Source: Clostridioides mangenotii TR (lineage in GTDB: Bacteria > Bacillota > Clostridia > Peptostreptococcales > Peptostreptococcaceae). Taken from it: 64,000 nucleotides of DNA. The translations under genes were made by a program, and so were the position numbers. This document shows positions 1 to 8,697 of this stretch, piece by piece (position 1 is the first letter of the stretch; every line of letters begins with the position of its first letter). The notes under the pieces are model-generated. The model did not search any database and had not been told where the DNA came from. It saw only the letters and a list, made by a program, of their open reading frames with translations. The stretch covers positions 1 through 64,000 of the forward strand of contig NZ_AXUS01000009.1 in assembly GCF_000498755.1 (NCBI RefSeq), read 5' to 3'.

Positions 1-217
1 TTATATTATATATTGTCAATGGTATTTTTTAAATTTTCTAAATATTAAGTAAATACAACGCAATCACATATTATCTTTTATCTGTATTACTTCACACTTG
101 TATTGCTTTTACAGCTATATCGTTTATAGTTGATAAATTTGATCATATTTTATTGTATATTTTTCTTCTTCGTAGTAATATTATTAAAAAGGAGTATTCA
201 GGGGAGGTAAAATTATC

Positions 218-643
218 TTGAAAAATAATAATGCCAATAATACGATTGCTTTTAGAAAAAAAGATGATGATTCAACTAATAATAGTGTTTCTGATAAAAA
301 ACTTATAATAGGTGATTCTCCTAAGGTTATACCTTTTCCTAAAAACGGAAAAAGAGATGATCTCAAAAAAAAGAAAAAAGTTAAAAAGAATAAGCAGAAT
401 AGCAAAGACAGCTATATAAACTTTTCTTCAATAAATGAATTTAAAAATAATTTCAATAGAAATAGAGCTAGTAGATCTAACAGTAATATCTATGTTAAGA
501 TTTTTTATTTAGTACTTCTTGTACTACTTATCGCTCTTGTTGTCTTTGAAATTGTTCAAGAGACTAACCCATATGCCGAAAGCACCCTTTTTTCTAGCGT
601 TTTAAATGACTTCAAATATGCTCCAATAGATATTTCAGTCTGA
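218..643 (+). CDS. Hypothetical single-pass membrane protein
   Basis: 141-residue protein that I do not recognise. The TTG start at 218 is chosen because a strong Shine-Dalgarno GGGGAGG lies at 201-207 at the right distance. The first ~90 residues are polar and Asn/Lys-rich, with a lysine-rich stretch near residues 50-65. A single hydrophobic segment spans about residues 92-112, followed by a short acidic tail. This suggests an N-in membrane protein with a long basic cytoplasmic region. It stands alone and is followed by a hairpin terminator. Function is unknown; the membrane prediction is solid, anything further would be a guess. Confidence 0.7.
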   Translation: MKNNNANNTIAFRKKDDDSTNNSVSDKKLIIGDSPKVIPFPKNGKRDDLKKKKKVKKNKQNSKDSYINFSSINEFKNNFNRNRASRSNSNIYVKIFYLVLLVLLIALVVFEIVQETNPYAESTLFSSVLNDFKYAPIDISV

Positions 644-695
644 TGATGTATTACACCGTAATTTAACACAAAATATTAATTTTTAAAATTGTTTT

Positions 696-730
696 GGCTA
701 TCGATATATCAAATTCGGTAGCCTTATTTT
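696..730 (+). terminator. Rho-independent terminator
   Basis: Nine-base-pair stem (GGCTATCGA pairing with TCGGTAGCC, one G-U) with a 10-nt loop and a T-rich tail, 52 bases after the stop of the membrane-protein gene at 218-643. The stretch between it and the next hairpin at 960 holds no gene that I can see. Confidence 0.75.
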
Positions 731-959
731 AATTGCTTTTTCTAAATTTATAATAACTTACAAAGCACTTGTCATCAAGAATTATTTTTTTCTTAATGAT
801 ATCATTAAACTAACTTATCACTCTACAAAATGTAATTTTGAAACTATATCACTGAAGGAAATGGAATCGGAATAAGTTTAGGTTTTATGGATTAGATATT
901 ATACTTATATGGAACTTCGGATACCGAAAGCTGAAAACCGAAAAATTTATAATAAACAA

Positions 960-999
960 AATAGAGGCTTCTCTTGAATAATAGAGAGAAACCTCTATT
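960..999 (-). terminator. Terminator hairpin of the 1101-1898 gene
   Basis: Long stem AATAGAGG(C/T)TTCTCT with its complement and an 8-nt loop, followed on the minus strand by a T-rich tail. It lies ~100 bases beyond the stop of the minus-strand permease-like gene. It could act in both directions. Confidence 0.7.
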
Positions 1000-1100
1000 T
1001 ATTTGCATTTAAATTAAAAATATCTATAACTCCAAAATACCAAACTTCTCAATACATAGGATTTAATTAAATTTATTTAATCTATTTTTTATATTTTCGT

Positions 1101-1898
1101 CTATTTTTTCTTCTTTTCAACGGCAAGCTGTCTATAGTAATTCAACTGCTCTCTTCTTCTCTTGCTCTGCATATTTGGAAATGCTCTCATAAGTCTTCTC
1201 TGAAACATTGATTGATTTCTAACATCTTCGATCTTTCTGTATACTTCTCTAAACTTAATCTGAATATGACCTTCTCTATTTTTAATTTCTGAAATTGCTT
1301 TTCTAATTTCTTCTTCGTCAAATCTCTCAAGTTTGATATTTATCTTACTTAAATCTTCAATAACCTCATCAAGCCATTGTAGCTTTATAATTAACTTATT
1401 CATAGTTCTCAGAGTAACTAGCATATCTAATGAAGTTGTAAGTATCGCTAATACAGATATTACGATAGTGGCTTCTGGCGAAAAATCATTCACTATATCT
1501 GTTATAAATGGATGTATAACTTTAATTAAGACTACTGACATAATACCAAAATAAATTGCGTTTTTTAAACACACTCTTCCCTTGATATTGAACTTTCTAT
1601 TTGAATAATCCCACCATTTTGTATTAAATAGAGTCTCTAGTAAATATCCTGAGATGTATTCAAGCATTGATGTTATAAGCATCCCAAATAAAAACAGAAG
1701 AAAGATATTATCTCTAAATCCTTCTATTAAAAAAATTACGAGCATAGCTCCGAATCCATATATTGGACATATTGGTCCATTTAGAAATCCCCTGTTTATA
1801 ACTTTTTTGTTTCCAACAGAACAGTATATACTTTCACACAACCATCCCAAGAATGAGTATAAGAAAAAGTATAAAATATACCTACTCACTAATTCCAT
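1101..1898 (-). CDS. PF06541-type (CmpB-like) integral membrane protein
   Basis: 265-residue membrane protein matching the 'putative ABC transporter type IV permease' family (PF06541, CmpB-like). The N-terminus has the family pattern of a short helix with FxxYSFLGWLCES, then GFLNGPICPIYGFGA, then further helices up to about residue 160. The C-terminal ~100 residues are basic, predicted coiled-coil and cytoplasmic. Despite the family name no ATPase gene lies nearby, so transport is not supported by context. The start ATG at 1898 has GGAGAG upstream. Family assignment is fairly sure, role unknown. Confidence 0.75.
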   Translation of the reverse strand: MELVSRYILYFFLYSFLGWLCESIYCSVGNKKVINRGFLNGPICPIYGFGAMLVIFLIEGFRDNIFLLFLFGMLITSMLEYISGYLLETLFNTKWWDYSNRKFNIKGRVCLKNAIYFGIMSVVLIKVIHPFITDIVNDFSPEATIVISVLAILTTSLDMLVTLRTMNKLIIKLQWLDEVIEDLSKINIKLERFDEEEIRKAISEIKNREGHIQIKFREVYRKIEDVRNQSMFQRRLMRAFPNMQSKRRREQLNYYRQLAVEKKKK

Positions 1899-1996
1899 AT
1901 AAATCTCTCCTAAAACTATATCAAACTATATTATAAATAATTTTGAATAATAGCTGTTTTTATTTTTGTACTAGTTAGTAAGAGTTTTTTGCTATC

Positions 1997-3204
1997 TTAA
2001 AAAAGTTTTTCTATCTTCATATAGGCATAATCTAATGCAGACCCCACATTCCCATTATTTCTTCCCCCACCTTGGGCAAATGTGTTACTGCCTCCTCCAT
2101 TGCCATCTATAAGGGTTATGGCATCTTTTAGTAAATTTCCTATATGAACTCTATCTTTAATATCTTCTGAACATGTAAATACTAAATTTGCCTTATCATC
2201 AAATTCAACTGCAAATAAGGCTATACTATTTTTATGATCTGCAACCTTATTTGCTATCTTGCTTATATACTTTAAATCCCCATCTTTATACGATTTCGTG
2301 ACTACCGAAATACTTCCTATCTTTTTAGATGAATCAATCATATCCCTTAATTCATAATCAGATACAACATCCTCCAGTTTTTTATTTTTAGAAACTGTTT
2401 CATCTAATTTTCTATTTAAGTTAGCTATCCCATTTAGTGCATCTTCTTCGCTGCAACTTAAATAGTTGCATATCCTAGTAAGATAACTATCTCTATATAA
2501 CATATAATCTACTGCTCTTTTACCAGCTAAAAATTCAACTCGAGTAGCTTTTTTATGCTTTTCAAATCTTTTTATCTTAATAACCCTAAGGTCTCCTGTG
2601 CTACTTGGGTGGACTCCACAACACGCATTTATATCTAAATCTTCAATCTCAACCACACGTATTTTCTCTTCAGTATTTGGAAGATCTCTTCTCAGCCACA
2701 TTTTTTTAAGTTCTTTTCTAGAAGGAGTTAAAAATTTACTTTTAGATTCTCTTTTATCTTTTCATTCGCAAAAGATTCAACCTTTCTAATATCTTCTTCA
2801 TTTAAATATCCTTCAATATCTACTGTGCTCATATCACTTCCTAAGTGAAAGCTCACTGTATTTGCATTTAAAAGCTTATAAAATGATCCAGACAAAACAT
2901 GTTGTCCAAAATGTTGCTGCATTCCATCTTCTCTTTTGTCCCAATCTATACTGCACTTAACTTTGTGTAGCTTTATCGGTTTTTCCTCAACAACATGATA
3001 GATTTTCCCCTCAACATCGTATACATCTAACACTATGTGTTTTTCTATTTTTCCAGTATCTCCAAACTGCCCTCCACCACCTGGGAAAAATGCAGTTTTA
3101 TCTAATAGCACATGAAACTTCCCATCTACTTCTTTTATGTCTAAAATTTCAGCAGTAAAACTTTTTTGATACTGATCTTCGTAGTACAATTTTTGTGTAA
3201 CCAA
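1997..3204 (-). pseudogene. AlaX-type Ala-tRNA editing protein, frameshifted
   Basis: Free-standing relative of the alanyl-tRNA synthetase editing domain with a C-terminal DHHA1 domain, which removes Ser/Gly from mischarged tRNA-Ala. The N-terminal part (to ~2728) has the second-domain features FFPGGGGQFGDTG and the zinc/editing motif QQHFGQHVLSG. The second part carries INACCGVHPSSTG (the CxxxH half of the metal site) and a C-terminal GGGSNTFAQGGG typical of DHHA1. The reading frame breaks at a run of five T (+ strand A at 2730-2734): one extra T would restore VNFLTPSRKELKKMW. The start is TTG at 3204 with GGAG seven bases upstream. Intact length would be ~402 residues. The break may be a sequencing error. 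Confidence 0.8.
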
Positions 3205-3238
3205 AACACCACTCCGTTCTCTATACAATATACAATTA

Positions 3239-3264
3239 AAAAGAGAAGCATATGCTTCTCTTTT
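3239..3264 (-). terminator. Hairpin in the leader of the AlaX-type gene
   Basis: Near-perfect palindrome with core AGAAGCATATGCTTCT, flanked by A and T runs, 35 bases upstream of the AlaX start on the same strand. It has the form of an intrinsic terminator, so it is either a leader attenuator or the end of an upstream transcript. I do not see T-box specifier or antiterminator motifs around it. Confidence 0.5.
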
Positions 3265-3396
3265 ATATACTGATTTATTTAATTTACAAACCAATTATAA
3301 CATTGAGAATTAAAACTTAAATACAGTTTTAATATATTCTACCAAATAGCAAAAAAATTGTATACTATTTAATATTTATCTCAATGTATATTTAAA

Positions 3397-4350
3397 TTAA
3401 TCTAATAATTTTATATATTCTCCATAACCTTCTGTATCCATATCGTCCTTGGCAATAAATCTAAGAGATGCAGAGTTTATACAATATCTCAGACCTCCAA
3501 GTTCTTTTGGACCATCATCAAATACGTGCCCAAGGTGAGAATTAGCCTTTATACTCCTAACCTCAGTTCTGCACATTCCTTGAGAAAAATCAGCCTTCTC
3601 TATTAAACTACTATCCTCTACAGGTCTTGAAAAACTAGGCCACCCACATCCTGCATCAAATTTATCTTTTGATGAAAATAGCACTTCGCCGCTTACTATA
3701 TCTACATAGATACCTTTTCTTTCGTTATTGTAGTACTCATTTTCAAAAGGAACTTCAGTCATATCGTTTTGAGTTACTTCGAATTGCAATAGTGTAAGAG
3801 ATTTTCTAAGCTCTTCTCTATTTACATTATTTCCATCCCAGTAACTCTTAATAAAATTATATCTTCCCGAATTCTTAAATTGCATTTTATAGTGTTCCGG
3901 TTGTTTTTTATAGTAGTCTTGATGATTCTCCTCAGCTTCATAAAACTCTCCAAGAGGCAGTATTTGAGTAACTATTTCTTTATCAAAAACCCCACTAGTT
4001 GCTATTTCTTTTCTAGATTTCAAAGCCATCTCTTGTTGATCTTCATCTTGATAGAATATGGCTGTTCTATACTGAGAACCTCTGTCAAAAAATTGACCTC
4101 CATCATCTGTTGGATCAATCTGTTTCCAGTATATATTTAAAATATCTCTATAATCCATAATCTCGTCGTCGTAAGTTATTTGAACTGCTTCAAAATGACC
4201 TGTATTTCCTCCACAAACCTCTTCATATGTAGGATTTTCTACTAGCCCTCCCGTATATCCTGAGACAACTTTATATACACCTTCGTATTTATCAAACGGC
4301 TTTACCATGCACCAAAAACAACCTCCAGCAAAAGTCGCAAGTTTTTTCAT
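3397..4350 (-). CDS. msrAB: Bifunctional peptide methionine sulfoxide reductase MsrA-MsrB
   Basis: 317-residue fusion that repairs oxidised methionine in proteins, reducing both S- and R-sulfoxides. The MsrA domain (residues ~1-160) begins with the catalytic GGCFWC (nucleophile Cys11). The MsrB domain (~175-310) shows [17 protein letters not shown] and the catalytic RYCINSASL. The CxxC pairs of zinc-binding MsrB proteins are absent, so this is the zinc-free type. Length and domain order are usual for Firmicutes. It is monocistronic, with the neighbouring genes separated by >100 bases, and works in the cytosol. Confidence 0.95.
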   Translation of the reverse strand: MKKLATFAGGCFWCMVKPFDKYEGVYKVVSGYTGGLVENPTYEEVCGGNTGHFEAVQITYDDEIMDYRDILNIYWKQIDPTDDGGQFFDRGSQYRTAIFYQDEDQQEMALKSRKEIATSGVFDKEIVTQILPLGEFYEAEENHQDYYKKQPEHYKMQFKNSGRYNFIKSYWDGNNVNREELRKSLTLLQFEVTQNDMTEVPFENEYYNNERKGIYVDIVSGEVLFSSKDKFDAGCGWPSFSRPVEDSSLIEKADFSQGMCRTEVRSIKANSHLGHVFDDGPKELGGLRYCINSASLRFIAKDDMDTEGYGEYIKLLD

Positions 4351-4400
4351 AGTTCACCACTCCAATCTATCTGTTTATTATATATATTCCCTACAATCTC

Positions 4401-4635
4401 TTAGTTTAATCTTTTAGATTTATTTAGTAGCTTTATCAATAAACACAAATACTGTTTTTTCATATTCTTCTCTATAGTCAAACCTTTAAGTGAAGCCTCA
4501 ATTATATCTTTAGCATTTACTAGAGGACAGTCAAAATTAGCAAAGTCGATCAATCCTTCGTCTGTCTGCGTCTCGCCCCAATGCTATACTAGCAGTAGCT
4601 CCACTGTACGATGTACCCCTATTATCTCTTACCAA
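4401..4635 (-). pseudogene. Decayed small gene, ~75 codons
   Basis: A TTG codon at 4635 follows a GGGGG ribosome site and opens a frame reading MVRDNRGTSYSGATASIAL and then GRDAD. After about codon 24 this frame hits stops, but the next frame continues plausibly (TDEGLIDFANFDCPLVNAKD and on) to a stop at 4401. The simplest reading is one small gene with a 1-base shift near 4565. I do not recognise the protein. It fills most of the 396-base gap between msrAB and the opp terminator. Confidence 0.4.
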
Positions 4636-4672
4636 ATTACCCCCTACAAATTTTAACTTTTATTCCACGAAA

Positions 4673-4720
4673 AAAAGTTTTGTTCTGCAGAATTGAAACG
4701 ATTGTGTAGAACAAACTTTT
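4673..4720 (-). terminator. Terminator of the opp operon
   Basis: On the minus strand AAAAGTTTGTTCT pairs with AGAACAAAACTTTT across a ~20-nt loop and is followed by a run of T. It lies ~30 bases after the stop of the last gene (oppF-like). Confidence 0.75.
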
Positions 4721-4746
4721 TATAAGATATAGTTATAAACTAAAAT

Positions 4747-5730
4747 CTAATATCTATGACAATAAACCAAGTGCTCTTCTCCAAAGGAACTTTCATCTGG
4801 CTCTTTAATTTTGCATTTCTCAGTTGCGTACTTACATCTGGTTCTAAATCTACAACCACTTGGGGGATTTAAAGGACTTGGTAAATCTCCTTCTAATATT
4901 TCTTCTTCTGAATCTTTATCAATAGTCTGTATACTACTAAGCAGTGCCTGTGTATACGGATGTTTTGGATTTTCGTATATATCTTTACTATTGCCTATTT
5001 CTACAATCTTTCCTAAATACATAACACAAACTCTATCGCTAATATGTCTTACCATAGACAGATCATGTGCTATAAATAGATAAGTTATCCCAAACTCTTC
5101 TTGCAAATCTTCAAGTAGGTTTATTATTTGAGCTTGAATTGAGACATCTAAAGCCGAGATCGGTTCATCACAGAATATAAATTCAGGCTTAACAGCTAAT
5201 GCTCTTGCAATTCCAATACGCTGTCTCTGACCTCCACTAAATTCATGAGGATATCTGTTTTCATGCTCTATACTTAATCCAACTTTAATAAGCATCTCAC
5301 TTACAACACTGTCCTTTTCTTTTTTACTCATATCAAAATAAAGATCTAATGGCTCCTCTACTATTTCTTTAACAGTCATATTTGGATTCAGAGACGCATA
5401 TGGATCCTGAAATATAGTTTGAATTTTTTTCCTTGCATCTCTAAGCTCTTTTTCACTTTTTCCTGAAATATTATCTCCATCAAAAATAATTTCACCATCC
5501 GTGACATCGTAAAGTCTTATTAGAGTTCTTCCCAATGTTGACTTACCACATCCACTTTCTCCAACCAATCCTAGAGTTTCTCCCTTTTTAATATTAAAGC
5601 TTACATCGTCGACTGCTTTAACGCTTTTTATCTCTTTTTTTATTATCCCACTAGTCTGCGTAAAGTATTTTCTCAAGTTTCTAACTTCAAATAAATTTTT
5701 ATTATCTAAATCCATATTACTCAACTCCAT
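4747..5730 (-). CDS. oppF: Oligopeptide ABC transporter ATP-binding protein OppF-like
   Basis: 327-residue ATPase that powers peptide import with OppD. Walker A GESGCGKSTLGR near residue 60, Q-loop FQDPYASLNPNMTV, signature SGGQRQRIGIARAL and Walker B FIFCDEPISALD are all present. The C-terminal oligo_HPY domain has the Cys-rich SGCRFRTRCKYATEKC stretch near residues 293-308, matching the Fe-S-type tail of Opp/Dpp ATPases. It overlaps oppD by 14 bases and is last in the operon, followed by a terminator. It acts at the inner face of the membrane. Confidence 0.93.
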   Translation of the reverse strand: MELSNMDLDNKNLFEVRNLRKYFTQTSGIIKKEIKSVKAVDDVSFNIKKGETLGLVGESGCGKSTLGRTLIRLYDVTDGEIIFDGDNISGKSEKELRDARKKIQTIFQDPYASLNPNMTVKEIVEEPLDLYFDMSKKEKDSVVSEMLIKVGLSIEHENRYPHEFSGGQRQRIGIARALAVKPEFIFCDEPISALDVSIQAQIINLLEDLQEEFGITYLFIAHDLSMVRHISDRVCVMYLGKIVEIGNSKDIYENPKHPYTQALLSSIQTIDKDSEEEILEGDLPSPLNPPSGCRFRTRCKYATEKCKIKEPDESSFGEEHLVYCHRY

Positions 5731-6703
5731 CTATTTGCCAACACATTACACTGTGAGTATCACTCAAGTTTTTTATATCTGGCAATTTATTCTTACATAT
5801 TTCTGTTTTCCTATCACATCTTTCATAAAAAGGACAGCCGCTACTAGGATTAAGCAGACTTGGAGGAGTTCCATCTATAGAAGACAACCTTTCTTTTTTA
5901 GAATCTCGTCCCTTGGGGATTGACTTCAGAAGACCTATTGTATAAGGATGTTTGGTTTGCTTAAATATTTCTTCTACAGTTCCCTTTTCCATTACCATTC
6001 CGCCATACATTACTATCACTCTATCACAGGTATTGTAAACCACACCCAAGTCGTGAGTAATTAGAAGTGTAGAGTTTTCATTTTTATTGTTAAGTTCTTT
6101 AATTAACTTCAGAATCTGAGCTTGTATGGTCACATCTAAAGCCGTTGTTGGTTCATCCGCAATAAGTAACTTCGGAGATGAACTTATTGCCATCGCAATA
6201 CATACCCTTTGCCTCATACCTCCGCTAAATTCATGAGGATAATTATCAAATCGTATCTTAGGATCAGGTATACCTACCATACCTAAAATCTCTATAGCCT
6301 TATTTTTTGCTTCTATCTTTCCTACTTTTTGATGTCTAATTATTATCTCCGTCATCTGTTTCCCTACTTTTATAAGCGGATTTAAAGCTGTCATAGAATC
6401 CTGAAATACCATTGATATCTCGTTTCCTCTAATATTTCTCATCTGTTTTTCACTTAAACCCATAAGGTCTACATTGTTAAATAGAATTTCTCCAGATTTA
6501 ATATATCCAGGATTTTCAATTAATCTCATAATAGATTTTGAAGTTATGCTCTTTCCGCTTCCGCTTTCACCAACTAATCCTACAACCTCATTTTTATATA
6601 CATCAAAACTTACATCTCTAACTGCTTCTACTTCTCCCCTTTTAGTGCTAAAAGAGGTTTTTAAGTTTTTTATATCTAATATTTTATCTTTTTTATTATT
6701 CAT
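5717..6703 (-). CDS. oppD: Oligopeptide ABC transporter ATP-binding protein OppD-like
   Basis: 328-residue partner ATPase. It has Walker A GESGSGKSITSK, Q-loop VFQDSMTALNPLI, signature SGGMRQRVCIAMA, Walker B LLIADEPTTALD, and the oligo_HPY tail with CPFYERCDRKTEIC. The NKxELPDIKNLSDTHSV-like end is typical of OppD. It follows oppC by 8 bases and overlaps oppF, so the pair is translationally coupled. The order B-C-D-F is the standard opp order. Confidence 0.93.
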   Translation of the reverse strand: MNNKKDKILDIKNLKTSFSTKRGEVEAVRDVSFDVYKNEVVGLVGESGSGKSITSKSIMRLIENPGYIKSGEILFNNVDLMGLSEKQMRNIRGNEISMVFQDSMTALNPLIKVGKQMTEIIIRHQKVGKIEAKNKAIEILGMVGIPDPKIRFDNYPHEFSGGMRQRVCIAMAISSSPKLLIADEPTTALDVTIQAQILKLIKELNNKNENSTLLITHDLGVVYNTCDRVIVMYGGMVMEKGTVEEIFKQTKHPYTIGLLKSIPKGRDSKKERLSSIDGTPPSLLNPSSGCPFYERCDRKTEICKNKLPDIKNLSDTHSVMCWQIDGVE

Positions 6704-6711
6704 TTTATCAC

Positions 6712-7545
6712 CTATCTCTCATTAGCCTTAGCTTCAAAAACGGATCTCAATGTGTCGCCTATCAGGTTAAAGCTAAGAACTGTTAATAGTATGAACAGTC
6801 CTGGAAACATAGCCAAATGCGGAGCATCCGCTAAAAATGCCTGAGCGTCTTTTAACATACTTCCCCAAGATGAATTAGGCTGTTGTACTCCTAAACCTAA
6901 GAAACTCAAAGATGATTCCATAAGTATAGAGTTTGCTATATTTATACTAGCTGCAACTATTACTGTAGGAAGGATACTTGGAATTATGTGTTTAGTTATT
7001 ATTTTCATTGGTCTTTGCCCTAAACTTTTAGCATAAAGAACGTACTCCCTCTCCTTGATTGATAATGTTTCAGATCTAACTACCCTTGCAACGCTCATCC
7101 ATCCTAAAAGACCTATTACTAGTATTATATTTTTTATACTCGAACCGAAAAATGAATTTATAACAAGTATCAAGAAAAATGTCGGTATACTCATTAGTAC
7201 ATCTAAGCATCTTGTAATAATTGCATCTACTCTTCCACCGAAATATCCACTCACAGCTCCTACAAGGGTTCCAACTGATGTAGAAATAAGCATAGATAAG
7301 AATCCAACAGTAAGTGATACTCTTCCACCGTACAGTGTTCTAGTAAAATAATCTCTACCCATATTATCTGTACCAAAAATATTAATCTTATTTGGTGATA
7401 ATAGTCTCTCAGTAATATTTATCTTATTTGGATCAAACGGGCTTAGAAATGCAAGGATTGAAGCTAAACAAAACACAAAAATTACTATAAAGGCTATCAT
7501 CGCCAATTTGTTTCCTTTTAAATTGTCTTTTAATCTCTCTAACAT
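6712..7545 (-). CDS. oppC: Oligopeptide ABC transporter permease OppC-like
   Basis: 277-residue membrane permease. It has an N-terminal helix near residues 14-34, the extracellular FDPNKINITERLLSP stretch typical of OppC, and five further helices. The BPD_transp_1 coupling motif (EYVLYAKSLGQRPMKIITKHI) lies around residues 169-189. It forms the channel with OppB. The spacing to oppB is 11 bases. Confidence 0.92.
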   Translation of the reverse strand: MLERLKDNLKGNKLAMIAFIVIFVFCLASILAFLSPFDPNKINITERLLSPNKINIFGTDNMGRDYFTRTLYGGRVSLTVGFLSMLISTSVGTLVGAVSGYFGGRVDAIITRCLDVLMSIPTFFLILVINSFFGSSIKNIILVIGLLGWMSVARVVRSETLSIKEREYVLYAKSLGQRPMKIITKHIIPSILPTVIVAASINIANSILMESSLSFLGLGVQQPNSSWGSMLKDAQAFLADAPHLAMFPGLFILLTVLSFNLIGDTLRSVFEAKANER

Positions 7546-7556
7546 TTTTCTACCCC

Positions 7557-8501
7557 CTACTGCTTAATTCTTGGATCTACAAGTTGATAAAGTATATCTG
7601 CAATCAGATTTCCCACTATAAGCATAAGGGATGAAATAATTGTTATGCCCATTACTACAGGATAATCGTATCCAAATATAGAGCTAACTCCTAATTGTCC
7701 CATACCAGGCCACCCAAAAATCGTCTCAGTTATAAACGCACCTGTTACAAGTTGTGGTAAAGCCATTGCCATGATAGTAATTACTGGAAGCAATGTATTT
7801 TTAAGTACATGATTAAAAAGAACTTCCACAGTCGATGATCCATACGCCCTTTGAGTAAGTACATAGTCTTCTCTAAGCTGACTTATAGTGCTTGATCTTA
7901 TATATCTAGTGAATACACATAAATTGTAATATGCTAAAACTATCGTTGGCATTATCATGTGTTTTATCAAATCCGTAAGAGTATTTACTCCTGCTGTTCT
8001 CATTCCTATACTCGGAAGCCAATTTAATTTTACCGAAAAAGTATAAATAAGTATCATTGCAAGCCAAAAACTTGGTATAGAAATTCCTACATATGAAATT
8101 ATGTTTAGAACATTATCTACAAGTGAGTTCTTTTTGTACCCTGAAATTAGTCCTAGAGGAATTGCAATAACTATAGAAATAATTAGAGCTCCGACTGTTA
8201 TAAGCAATGTGTTTGGAATTCTCTCAGCTATCATAGAAACTACAGGTCTATGTGTAACCATAGAGTAACCTAAATCTCCCTTTAAAGCGTTAACCAACCA
8301 TTTAAAATACTGAACTAATATAGGTTGATCAAGTCCCATATTATGTCTTACTTTTTCTATATCTACCGCACTCATTTGAGGAGTTATATATGCTTGAAGT
8401 GGATCTCCTGGAGCTAAATGCATAAGTGTAAAAGTCAGTATAGATATAAAAAAAAGCATCGGTATAATACTTATAGCTCTTTTAATAATTTTATCCTTCA
8501 T
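7557..8501 (-). CDS. oppB: Oligopeptide ABC transporter permease OppB-like
   Basis: 314-residue permease. The N-terminus with MLFFISILTFTLMHLAPGDP is the classic DppB/OppB start, followed by six helices and the EAA-type loop REDYVLTQRAYGSSTVEVL. It is the first permease gene, 197 bases after the second binding protein. That gap holds a stem-loop and a short palindrome that may lower expression of the permease part relative to the binding protein. Confidence 0.92.
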   Translation of the reverse strand: MKDKIIKRAISIIPMLFFISILTFTLMHLAPGDPLQAYITPQMSAVDIEKVRHNMGLDQPILVQYFKWLVNALKGDLGYSMVTHRPVVSMIAERIPNTLLITVGALIISIVIAIPLGLISGYKKNSLVDNVLNIISYVGISIPSFWLAMILIYTFSVKLNWLPSIGMRTAGVNTLTDLIKHMIMPTIVLAYYNLCVFTRYIRSSTISQLREDYVLTQRAYGSSTVEVLFNHVLKNTLLPVITIMAMALPQLVTGAFITETIFGWPGMGQLGVSSIFGYDYPVVMGITIISSLMLIVGNLIADILYQLVDPRIKQ

Positions 8502-8592
8502 ATTATCCTCCTATTTTGATATTTTTGTATCTTTGATATTTTGGTTATTTCTATTAATGTCTAAAATCACTTATAAAATTAGCTGACAAAAG

Positions 8593-8686
8593 TGATTGAG
8601 CGATCGATTTTATAATGGTATTAACCGTATGTAAACATTACATACAAACCTAATACATCACTACAAACAACCAATCGCCCAATCTT
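8593..8686 (-). promoter_or_regulatory. Inverted repeats between binding protein and oppB
   Basis: Two structures are visible. A wide stem pairs GATTGGGCGAT with ATCGCTCAATC over ~75 bases and is followed on the minus strand by TTTTGTC. Nested inside is a perfect 8-3-8 palindrome GTATGTAA-ACA-TTACATAC at 8627-8645. This could be a leaky terminator or RNA-stability element setting the ratio of binding protein to permease, or an operator. Only the pairing is seen; the role is inferred. Confidence 0.4.
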
Positions 8687-8697
8687 TAGACTGTTTA

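Noticed and set aside
1-217. Gene entering from the left edge
   Set aside because: No open frame with coding character; only AT-rich leader before the TTG start at 218.
3180-3300. T-box riboswitch before the AlaX-type gene
   Set aside because: A terminator-like hairpin is present, but no T-box sequence, specifier loop or antiterminator is visible and the hairpin is too close to the start.
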